From positions 932,180 through 992,179 of the forward strand of contig JAQGDQ010000005.1 in the NCBI GenBank assembly GCA_030141605.1: DNA of 60,000 bases. Reading direction: 5' to 3'. This document shows, in pieces, positions 50,601 to 60,000 of this stretch; the stretch's first letter is position 1; every line of letters begins with the position of its first letter. The DNA comes from Tubiluchus corallicola. Its lineage: Eukaryota; Priapulida; Priapulimorpha; Priapulimorphida; Tubiluchidae. Made by a program: the position numbers and the translations under genes. The notes below the pieces were generated by a model. That model ran no database searches, was not told the origin of the DNA, and saw only the letters and a program-made list of their open reading frames with translations.

Positions 50601-53600
50601 AAAACTTAAATTTTAAATTGTGAACACCTATGCACACATACAAATTTATGATGTGCAGTAACTGCACTAAATAAATGATATTTAGGTAAATAATGGAGGG
50701 AATGTATTGTTATAACATTATAATTATTTGCTTGATTAAAGTTACTGTTGAATTTCTATGCAGGAATGGGTGAAAGCAAAAGATATTATGGTATCATTGA
50801 CTCGACTAAATACATTCGGAGATGAAATATTTGGTGATGCGAATGTACTGAGATCATATTACTATGCCATCACAGATATTTCCATCGGTGCAAGGTGAGC
50901 ATTACCTAGCTTCTGTTATTTGTCATATCACTTGTTACTTTTATTTCCTCTTGCTTTAAGCATTGCAACTTTTGAAATTGAAGTCAAGCAATTGTTAATG
51001 TTGAATAATGATGCTGTATACTCCAGCATCTTATTTGGATTGTTAAAGTTTTCTTGGAGAGAGTGGCGGTCAAGGCTAGTAGATTGACAGTTTATCAGAA
51101 TTCATGGACAGAGTGTTTCGTGGACAGGGGTTTAAAAACAGAATTGAATGCTGATTCCCCAAGTGAATTGGTTCTCTTGTGTCAGAATAATAAACAAAAA
51201 GCTTACTTGTAGAATCAGGCCACAGTATTCACAGTAACCATGAAAAGCTTTTTAGGCTTGTAAAATGACGTAACTAGTATTGACAAGTTTTAGTCTTTGT
51301 GACCAAACACATAAAAAATAGAAACTGGAAGTATCAAGAGACCAAGTGATTGGCCATTGTCACTAACATTTCTTGGTGGTTTTTTGTGTAATTCATATTG
51401 TTTTAAGAGTTTCACCAATGTTTGTGTTACACTAATAGAGTAGTAATAAGCTAACATTGATATAATCTTTATTTACAAAGCCATTTACATTTTGTGTCCT
51501 TTGACGCCTAGACAGTCTACCAGTTAGTGGTTTTATAGCATTTCCTGGCAAAGTCCAACAGATGTTTAGTGGTTGATGTGCACTTTTTTCGGTGATTAGT
51601 GAAATACTGCCTTGTGTAAACATGTACTTGTTCTGAAGCTGTGCCAAGATCTAAATGATGCCATGTTGCGACCTACTTCAGATCAAGAAGTGTAGATACT
51701 TAACTTACTGTGGATGTACGCCTTAATGTATTCACTGCCCATTTTTGACTGATTTTTCCTTCTTTGGGAGCGACTGAATGATTTATGTCACTACGTTGGA
51801 TCTCTGTGTGCAGTATTGCCACTAACCATTGTAGTTGTATTTTACTTTTTTTCATGGTACGGCTTGCTGCTTGTCGGAATTCAGCACTCAACAGCAGTTT
51901 AGTTTTGTCTAGAATGAGACACTGAACAGACCGGATTTGCATAAGACAAATAATTAACGACAGTATGGCAGATGAAACAACTCATCAGTAGTTTTCTCAT
52001 CAGTAATCTATCCATTTACTGACAACACTTGGTGTTGTTTAACTTCAGTTACTGAGCAAATACTGTGACTACTCAGCTAACAGTGAAGAATGTCCTTGCG
52101 TACAAATGTTTATTCCAATGTGTAAGTGCTAAAAACAGGTTCATTAAGCTGAGCATTGCACAAAGCAATGAATACCTGAAGGACTGTACACATAACTTTT
52201 GGCATTAAAAGTTATGTATGTATCTTATAAATTTTTTGTTCATGACATTGATGCAGCAGAATATACTTGAAATAAGTAATATTACCACTACTAATAATTG
52301 TTAAAATGTGTTAAATGTGACTAGATGCTCCTGTAATGGACATGCTGGTGAATGCTATGAGACAGTGAACCAGTACTTGGAGAGAGAGCTGAAATGTAGG
52401 TGTGAACATCGCACTGATGGACCAGATTGCGAAATGTGTGAACCATTCTACAATGATCAGCCATGGAGACGAGCTTCGGAGGCAGATCCATTTGAGTGCA
52501 AACGTAAATTTATTAAAATTTTAATTATATACATACAAATGCTTAAAAAAGTGTTCAGGAAAGTTATCTTTGGCATATCTTTTTATTTTTTAATTAATCT
52601 GAAATTAAAAAAAGGTCTTTTCAAACTAATAGGAAATAACAGAACTTTCTTAGTTTTTGTTGTTCCATGGTACTGTGTAATGTCTTGCTTTTGTATAAAT
52701 CATAATTGAGTAACTGTTAGTGATAGCCGTTACTGCTGATTTCAATTTTGCCAATTACCTTTCTAATCGATTAATGAGATCACGTGTCGGCATATGACTT
52801 GGCGGGGGTGTCTATACGGATCTGCGCACCCAGCATTCAAAAATTAAATCCATAAACACAGCAAGTCTCTAGCAAAATTACCCATAACGATCAACAGTTT
52901 GTACTTTAGTTATCGTAGATTTTCTCTATAATAAAATGAGACTTTTAGCATAAGAAGTAGCATCATTAAATTCAGTTTTAAACCATAATTAATTATATTT
53001 CATTCGGTACAGCATATTACGCCGAAAAATAAGTTCGGTGTTAATTGTGTACGATTCGAATGTGTGTTATTAATTGTTTTGTGTAATTTTTAGAGGAAAT
53101 GCACGTGTATTTATAGACTAGAAAATGCTCTTTCAGCTGATCAGATTTGGAACATTATTAGTTCTTATTACTTTATAATCAAAGAATACTGAAGCCGGAG
53201 TCACGTTTTTTACAAAGTCTTCTGAAATTTATTTGTCACAAAGTTGTGAAGTTAATGCTTAATTGCACCTGTAAGAGAATTTTTTAGGTCTCTGGTAAAT
53301 CTGAACATTTAGCTATGCGACTTTGTATTTGAGAGTGTTTGGTGTTTACATCCGCAATTCTTTTGTGGTAAAATTAAAACACATTTTTCATTTTTTTGTA
53401 TTTCAAAATTTATTGTAAATTTATAGACTCAAAAACAATTGTTTATAATCAATTACTTAGCAAAATAATCGATACTAGAGACTTGCAAGCATCGAAATCG
53501 ATTATGCCCCCCCCCCCAGTAACTGTCTAAAATTTTATCATGTTACATAAAATGCTTTCTTTACAAATGTTGCATTAGTGTTGAATTTTTAACCCTTGCA

Positions 53601-56600
53601 GCTTGCAATTGTAATGGGCTGTCAAACAAGTGTTATTTTGATCCGGAGTTATATGAAGCAACTGGCCATGGTGGGCATTGCACAGACTGCCGTGAGTTCA
53701 CCGATGGACCTCACTGTGAGAATTGCAGGGAAAATTTCTATAGAAGGGCTGTAGACAATAGGTGTATGGATTGCCAGTGTAATCCAGTCGGTGAGTGTGT
53801 TAACAAGGCTAATAGTACATTTATGCTCCTCTTTACATTTTATTTAAATTTTGTGCTTACGCTGTCATCATATCATGTGTGATAGAGCTAAATCTTTTGA
53901 CGGATTTTTTCCTGTAATTTTAAATGTATTAAACATAGTTTTTTTAAATAATAAAATAATCATAAGTTTGTAGCACAAATTCTCTGAGTAGCCATATTGA
54001 TACTTGACTATGTTTTCTATCAATTTTGCATGCATGAGCCAAAGAAAGTCACAAAATTATGTTAACTTGTCTTTATGTTTTGTATCGGTAAAAGAATTTT
54101 TGCAACTGCTTTAGTTTACTTGCAGAAAAATGTTATGTATAGAACCAAATTTATATAGCGTAATTTGCAATTTGTTTAGTATTATTGCTGACAAGAATGC
54201 TTATTTTAGTTACGTTACTTCACCACAAGTGATTGCTCATGTCTCATGCTTGGAGTACTTTTCAACTCAAATTCATTTGGTTTTTTTCTATAGTTAATGT
54301 CATTTGTTTTTGTTTATTTTTTAGTTCAACGTCAGTTTATTTGTTTATAACTGGGGTTGAATTTATTTGTTTTCTTTTAGGGTCAAGGTCATTGCAGTGC
54401 GATGACACGGGTAGATGTCAGTGCAAGCCAGGTGTGACAGGTGAGAAATGTGACCGTTGCCAAGCTGGTTTTTATGATATGGGCGCCGATGGTTGCAGGT
54501 GCGTTTTTATGCCCTGGTAATAAAACGAAAGCATTCATTTTTGTTTATTTTAGTATAAATGTGCATGTCAGCATGACATTTTGCGACACAGAAATATTGC
54601 GCTAAATCATTAGCTTAATTTGAACATGATGTAATAGCAGAGCTTTGTGTTTTTTAAGATTGTGTGGTTTTATAAGCAATTTAAATAGAAAACATTGATA
54701 ATAAAAGCTTAAAGATGCTGTTGGCTCTTGTGTTCCTATTTTTATTGCTAACAAAAAAATGGAAACTTTTTTATATTTTTCTAGTTTGCATATGACATAT
54801 ATTTCAACTGACACTTTGGAATGCTTAGGCACTTGAGAAACACCAGAAAGTAAAACGAAATTTCAGCACGAAGTTTGGTGCATTTTGCAGAAAAAAAACG
54901 ATTTTGCATTTTTGTAAATTATTAATTGAATTCAAACTGTGATAACTTATCTTTTCTAGAGAGTGTGGCTGTGTTGAGGCTGGTAGCTATGATAATACCC
55001 CACAATGTAACGCAGAGACGGGGCAGTGTAGATGCAAGGAGCATGTCGAAGGGCGAACTTGCGATCGCTGCAAGCCAGGATTTTTCTACATGAATGAAGA
55101 CAATAAGTTTGGTTGCATTCCATGTTTCTGTTTTGGCCATTCTTCAGTATGCGACAGTGCACCAGATTATGTGCAGCGAACTATCGGAGCAGACTTTGTT
55201 AATGGTAGGTTTCACACGTTGTCCCACGGAGAATAAAGACAGAAGCTTGAAAATAAAGCAGTTCCATTAGTAGGGTATAATAGAATTTATTCTGTTTCCT
55301 ATTGTACAAGTTATTTTGCTGTTTCTCTATATAGTTTATTTCAGTATAAAAATTTTCTCCACAGGTGCCCAAAAATGGTTTGGTGTTGAGAAGGATGGTG
55401 AAGAAGTACAAGTCAGCTATAATGCGATCACTCAGGCTATTGGCTTATCTGCAGAAGGGAACCAAGTATTGTACTTCTCTGCACCTAGTATGTATAGACC
55501 ACACAGCTCACAATGGAACATTACAGTAGCGTAACTTGTACAACTAACATTTTTAAATAAAATTACAAAAAATTATTCCTTGTGACAGAATGTCCTTTAG
55601 AAGTAAAATAGACTGATGAAGCTAACGGTGTCCCTTAAATTGCCTGTAGCAAATTGATTCTTCTCTCAAATTGTGCTTTAGTATTATAGCTTTGTGTAGT
55701 TATTTTTCTGTATTTGGATGTGTATAAATAATTGGATGTCGTATTGCTATTTATACATCTAAACACATGCACCTTTAAGTGCATTGAAATTTACCCCCAT
55801 TATATATAAACAGAAATTATGTATGCTTTTGCTTGCGTGTTAAGGCCGTTTCTTGGGTGACCGACGCTTCAGTTATAATCAGTACTTGGAGTTCACACTG
55901 CGAATCGGTGAAGATGGTGGAAATCCAACTCGTTATGATGTCGTGCTGGAAGGATCATCCGGGAAGACAGCTTCTCTTCCAGTCTATGCTCAGCGCCAGC
56001 CTGTATGTAAAACTAGAGACCTGTAGTTAACTTTGTCAAGTTTTGCTTAAATAAAGGCTTGCTTTTGTAGATTGCAAAAATTTGTCACTTTTATTTAACA
56101 TCATGTGCAAAGGTTGTATACTGAAACTGACTGACAGTCTTTGTCACCATTGTAACAGTATTTTATGGTTACAAAAGGTTAGCTGTTCTTGTTATTGAAT
56201 AGATGCCAAGAACTGTGGAAAACTCATATAAATTTCTGCTAAATGAGCATTCGGATTACCTATGGTCACCAAGTATGACGTCTGTGGAATTTTTGAATCT
56301 CTTGTCTAACTTAACTGCAATAAAAATCCGCGGAACATACATGAGTGATGGTATGTACAAATAATTTCTTTTTTATATGCAGTTTATCGGAGCTTAGAAC
56401 AGTCCTATGATTTTTGAAGTTCACTTCTAAGTCTCGTAATTGATTACGCCTGATATTCTGAGCATGTTCATTTAATTGGTTTGTTTTATTTTATTACTTT
56501 CCTTGGTCAGATGAGTTTTACTAACTTGACTTTTAAATGAATACCTTGTTTTGGTAATTTTTTATCTTTACGATTTTCCTTGAATCAAAAATCGACTGGT

Positions 56601-59600
56601 ATTGGTATTCCTAATTTTTACTCTTTTTTACTATGTTTTTGACGCATTTAGCTGCATTTGTTATGTTTGCTTACCATATTATGGAAGTCCTGCATTTGTC
56701 AAATATATATTAACTGAAGACTGATGTGTTAGGTGTTGGTTTTCTGCATGATGTAAAACTTGGCTCTGCCCGTAGAGGTCAGAGAGGAGATCCGGCACCG
56801 TGGGTTGAAGAATGTACATGTCCCGAAGGTTATGTTGGGCAGTACTGTGAGGACTGCACTCCTGGTTATCGCCGTGAACCAAGAAACGGTAGCCAATTAG
56901 ACAAGTGTGTGCCATGCCAATGTTACAACCATTCTGATTACTGTGACGTCAACACTGGTAGATGTATATGTGAACATAACACTGAAGGTGACAACTGTGA
57001 GCGCTGTGTTTCTGGTTACTACGGTAACCCACGAGACGGGACACCCGATGATTGTCAAGTCTGTCCTTGTCCGGAGCAGGGTCCGTGTACACTTGTTAAG
57101 GTATGTTGCAGTTGGTTTACTTTTCAGGAGTTTATCAGAATCTTGCATTAAAATTTCATGAGAAAGTAACTGAAACAGGAGCAGGAATAAGATTTTAATT
57201 CACAGTAGCGATACTTGCTTGTCTTTCATTTTATATTTAATGGGTTAATATTTTAAGTAAAAGTCCTGCTGGAAAGATTGTAATGGAGCTGTATTTTATA
57301 TGATGGTCAAGCATTTAATGCATGTTAATGTTCTGTAAATGTCTCTTGTACTTTTATAGTTTCCAATTTTTCACGTTTGACTCCTTATGGTCAAATTTAG
57401 TTTATTATTAATTGCTAATCAATAAGTAACAATGATCATTTTTATTAATTAGGGAGGAGAGGTGGCTTGTTTGAACTGTCCTGAAGGGTATGCTGGATAC
57501 CTATGTGACGTATGCCAAGATGGCTATTTTGGAGATCCTCAAGGTCAATATGGACAACCTAGTTCTTGCGAGAAGTGTGTTTGCAATGATAATATTGATC
57601 CAAATGCTGTTGGTAACTGTGATCAGTAAGTATAGTTTGCCAAAATGACATTGATATTACTAAGCAAAAACTAATACTAACAAATAGAGATTTTGCTGAC
57701 ACTTTCAATAAAAATATTCTATTATGAATGTGGATATTTGTTTAAGTTTATAATTGTACTTTATAAGTTTCTCGCTAAATTAAACTATTTACAGTTTATT
57801 ATTAGATTCTTAGAAGGATTGTATTGCTTACAGTACTTTTTGTATTATTGACTATGATCATTCCATATTTTTTCTTCCAGGGTTACAGGAGAATGCTTGA
57901 AATGTATTTATAATACTGAGGGTGTTCTCTGTGAACAGTGTTTACCTGGCTTCTATGGCAGTGCATTAACTTCACCAAAACCTGGATGCAAAGGTAAGCC
58001 TTGCAACCATTTTTACCATTTAAGTCATCATTACATTTTTTTTAATAGCATACTAATTGTGCTAAATTCAAAATCATATGTTTTATGCTTTGCGTGGTAA
58101 AATGTTTCTCAATAGTGTTTTTATAAGTACATTCATTTTTATGAATATGTGTGTGTTTACTACTGATGTAGTCTTAGAAAACGCTATGTAGAATTTTACC
58201 TAACTTACATTGAGAATTCTTTGTTGTGTGATACCGATGTATAATGTATGATTTCAGCGTGTGATTGTTACCTTGCTGGAACTGTGGCAGAAGATGGAGA
58301 GTCTGACGTGCAGTGTGATCTGGCAGATGGCAGATGTCCTTGCAAGACTAATGTTATAGGTCGCCAGTGTGACGAATGCGCTCGTGGATTCTGGAATATT
58401 GATAGGTAGGTTTCCCCTTTTTCATTCCTTTAAAAATGTTGACTTTGTTCCAGTCTAAATAATCCACTAATTTTCTTTTTTTTGCATTTTAGGGCAGTAA
58501 ATTAAATTTTTCAAAAACTGTGAAAGTTCGCAGCATTTAAATTATTTAATCATACTTGTCACTTTTTTCAGTGGTAATGGTTGTGAAACATGCAATTGCG
58601 ACCCGATTGGCTCTGTGAATGAAACTTGTCATATCCGTACCGGCCAGTGTTTTTGCCGTCCAGGTGTTGGTGGTTTAAAATGCGATGAATGTCTTCCACT
58701 TCACTTTGGATTTAGTAACCAAGGTTGTCAGTGTAAGTGAGCTCTGTATATAAGTATAGTTTTAAAGCAGTCAGATGATGTGATGCCACATTGCTCTAGT
58801 AGCAGCAATGGTTTGAAGAAAAAAGCCTAGAATTTTAATATCCATTGCATGAAGTTTAAAAATGGCAGAAAAATAACAATTGGTGAGAGAAGATGTCCTT
58901 ACATTTGAATGTGAATGGGATTTTTTTTTACTGGTCTAGTCTCTTATGTTAAAGTGTTAAAGAGAGTTCAATTCCCACCGTCTCAGTTCATTTCATTAAG
59001 TAAGTTCTGCCTTTGAGTACTGTTCCCAAAGAAACTGAACTGTGTGCAAAAAATAATGCCAAATCATCATCTCTTGCAGCCAGAGTTCTCTCAACATAAT
59101 ACCTATGTGACATGCAAGACATACAAATTCAAAAAGTGTTGTGTGACAACAGAACGCTTTTTTCAAAGCTAAGAACATTTAATCAAAAAGCTTTCTTAAC
59201 AAATCTTTACAGCTGCTTATTTTCTATTTTTTATTTATTTTTCAGTGTGTGATTGTGATCCAATAGGATCTAAAGATGAACAGTGTGCTCCAGATGGACA
59301 ATGCCCATGTCACGAAGGTGTGGCAAATCGACGCTGTGACCAATGTGAAGAAAACAAGTATGACATGGAGGCTGGGTGTATCGGTGTGTAATCATAGAGA
59401 TTCAATAAATAATTAGTTAATTGAAGTTTGTCACTCTAACGGACAGAAGAAATTTGTTTTATACTTGAGATTAATGAAACATTTGTTTGTAATGAGGCAA
59501 ATGTTTGTAATTGATAATAAGTGCCAGACTAACTTAATTAAGCTGTTTACTGCAGATTGCCCGCCATGCTATGGACTTGTTCAGAAGCGAGTGAATGCTC

Positions 59601-59747
59601 ACCGTGAGAAACTAGCAGAGATCGAGCAGCTGCTGATTGACATAGATGCAAATCCGCCAAATATCAGTGATCAAGATTTTGAAAAGCAGCTGAAGCAGAT
59701 TGAAGCAACTGTTACTGAACTACTAGAAGATGCAGAAGATGCAGCTG
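44631..59747 (+). CDS. LAMC1: Laminin subunit gamma-1-like, 17 exons, 5' part (1114 residues), continues off the right edge
   Basis: This is the gamma chain of the laminin heterotrimer, secreted into basement membranes, where its LN domain polymerises and one LE module binds nidogen. Exons: 44631-45087, 49502-49803, 50764-50894, 52325-52503, 53602-53790, 54381-54498, 54960-55204, 55365-55487, 55845-56002, 56203-56350, 56733-57100, 57453-57625, 57881-57993, 58258-58405, 58572-58732, 59246-59383, 59556-59747. All are GT-AG and in one frame. Order: signal peptide with hydrophobic core near residues 31-45, LN domain to about 296, LE modules, laminin IV domain (about 520-710), LE modules to about 1050, then the start of the coiled coil. 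The ATG at 44631 is the first after an in-frame TAA at 44601. Human LAMC1 has 1609 residues, so about 500 lie beyond the window. Match to gamma-1 is strong throughout, including the nidogen-binding NIDPNAV. Gamma-1 is called over other gamma chains on that motif and on overall similarity; an invertebrate may have only one gamma chain. Confidence 0.96.
45088..49501 (+). other. Laminin gamma intron 1, 4.4 kb
   Basis: This is the longest intron seen. It contains a minus-strand LINE fragment (about 46640-46930). The remainder is AT-rich with scattered AGGCCTA motifs and no further recognised content. Long first introns often host enhancers, but none can be demonstrated here. Confidence 0.8.
46640..46930 (-). 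mobile_element. LINE reverse-transcriptase fragment in laminin intron 1
   Basis: On the minus strand about 46780-46890 reads [16 protein letters not shown] then [12 protein letters not shown] before a stop. This is the familiar LINE block 'KxLGVxIDxxLxFxxHI' that follows the RT catalytic core. Further recognisable residues are broken by stops. The fragment is too short to classify. Confidence 0.62.
49804..50763 (+). other. Laminin gamma intron 2
   Basis: 960 bp GT-AG intron. A 17-bp string TTCTCTTGGAATCGTAT is repeated at about 50198 and 50234. Nothing else is recognised. Confidence 0.8.
50895..52324 (+). other. Laminin gamma intron 3
   Basis: 1430 bp GT-AG intron. Open frames at 51432-51647 and 51700-51942 on the minus strand have no recognisable similarity and are probably chance or repeat remnants. 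Confidence 0.75.
52504..53601 (+). other. Laminin gamma intron 4
   Basis: 1098 bp GT-AG intron with a run of 11 C at 53507-53517 about 85 bases before the acceptor. No gene is recognised. Confidence 0.8.
53791..54380 (+). other. Laminin gamma intron 5
   Basis: 590 bp of T-rich GT-AG intron. Nothing recognised. Confidence 0.8.
55145..56810 (+). other. LAMC1: Laminin gamma laminin IV (L4) domain
   Basis: Encoded by the end of exon 7 through the start of exon 11 (55365-55487, 55845-56002, 56203-56350). Matches to human gamma-1 include [38 protein letters not shown] and a final [10 protein letters not shown] that re-enters the interrupted LE module. Confidence 0.92.
56811..59555 (+). other. LAMC1: Laminin gamma exons 11-16: C-terminal LE modules including the nidogen-binding module
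   Basis: A run of LE modules: completion of the split module ([12 protein letters not shown]), then modules beginning [49 protein letters not shown] and CDCDPIGSK. The cysteine pattern is intact in each. The NIDPNAV module matches the human gamma-1 module that binds nidogen. Confidence 0.94.
57591..57611 (+). other. LAMC1: Nidogen-binding heptad NIDPNAV
   Basis: Residues 853-859 read N-I-D-P-N-A-V, identical to human gamma-1. There the Asp, Asn and Val are the main nidogen contacts (established from structural and mutational work on the gamma-1 III4 module). Confidence 0.93.
59556..59747 (+). other. LAMC1: Laminin gamma exon 17: start of coiled-coil arm
   Basis: After [19 protein letters not shown] the exon encodes a heptad-like, Glu/Leu/Ile-rich stretch matching the start of domain II/I of human gamma-1 (CPACYRLVKDKVADHRVKL). 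It ends at a GT donor at 59748. The next exon lies outside the window. Confidence 0.93.
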
Positions 59748-60000
59748 GTATTGTTTGCTTGCTAAAATTTTCATTTATTATTATTCACTTAATTCATTGA
59801 ATTTGCTTTTATTATGACTTTGCTTATAAATATGTCAGTGCGTTTCATAAATAAATGTGTTTCTTGTGTTTCCAAGTGTTTTTTGTTGGTCAGGTGGTAA
59901 CTTGGAATGCAGAACATTGATAAGTAAGCTTTAGAATGTATCCAGTAGTTCAGTCCTTGTGCTGTGCTGTTGATAGTTAATAACTGTTCTCTGTTAAAAA

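Larger units (their letters stand above)
44631..50894 (+). other. LAMC1: Laminin gamma exons 1-3: signal peptide and LN (domain VI)
   Basis: Exons 44631-45087, 49502-49803 and 50764-50894. After a polar lead of about 30 residues and the hydrophobic core [17 protein letters not shown] come LN landmarks also present in human gamma-1: [61 protein letters not shown] and [13 protein letters not shown]. The LN domain mediates laminin network polymerisation (established). Confidence 0.96.
52325..55204 (+). other. LAMC1: Laminin gamma exons 4-7: N-terminal LE modules
   Basis: Exons 52325-52503, 53602-53790, 54381-54498 and 54960-55204 encode four eight-cysteine laminin-EGF modules (starting [31 protein letters not shown] and [10 protein letters not shown]). 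The first half of the module interrupted by the laminin IV domain follows ([10 protein letters not shown]). Confidence 0.95.

Noticed and set aside
56679-57161. Several overlapping frames around laminin exon 11
   Set aside because: Only the plus-strand frame starting in 56733 gives cysteine-patterned LE modules matching laminin; the others are shadows.
1-60000. tRNA, rRNA, CRISPR, operon or prokaryote-type features
   Set aside because: No B-box-like tRNA arms, no conserved rRNA strings and no regularly spaced identical repeats were seen; the intron-rich animal genes rule out a prokaryotic reading.

Overview
The window looks like nuclear DNA from an invertebrate animal. It is AT-rich, and two multi-exon, intron-rich plus-strand genes encode proteins found across animals: the PP1 nuclear targeting subunit PNUTS (PPP1R10) and a laminin gamma-1-type chain (LAMC1). 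Supporting signs are GT-AG introns, decayed LINE retrotransposons, pogo-like DNA transposons and a short patch of TTAGGG-type telomeric repeat. A laminin gamma chain means a metazoan. The compact 0.1-1 kb introns and the divergence from vertebrate sequences suggest a non-vertebrate. I cannot name the phylum or species.

Layout. Positions 1-23.8 kb hold no gene I can support. They contain simple and tandem repeats, a decayed LINE endonuclease fragment (about 14.8-15.2 kb, minus strand), one copy of a pogo-like MITE (16.8-17.4 kb), a palindromic 49-bp tandem duplication (18.55 kb) and several CpG-richer stretches, one of which may be the PNUTS promoter. PNUTS runs from 23,830 to 35,979 (16 exons resolved; the short exon carrying the start codon was not found). 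Its introns carry a deleted pogo-type transposon with a transposase C-terminal remnant, a second inverted copy of the MITE, and two copies of an older dispersed repeat. Positions 36-44.4 kb are PNUTS 3' UTR and intergenic DNA: a degenerate 31-bp minisatellite of about 1.2 kb, an interstitial telomere-like patch, and a CR1/L2-like LINE carcass. LAMC1 starts at 44,631 and runs off the right edge. Seventeen exons encode 1114 residues: signal peptide, LN domain, LE modules, the laminin IV domain and the beginning of the coiled coil. Its 4.4-kb first intron holds another LINE fragment.

The two genes work in different compartments. PNUTS is a nuclear scaffold for PP1 in transcription and RNA processing; laminin gamma is a secreted basement-membrane subunit. 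I see no functional link beyond adjacency. I found no operon, CRISPR array, tRNA, rRNA or new multi-gene system. The points most worth a second look are the transposon-derived structures, the minisatellite, a likely GC-AG intron in PNUTS and the exactly conserved nidogen-binding heptad in the laminin chain.
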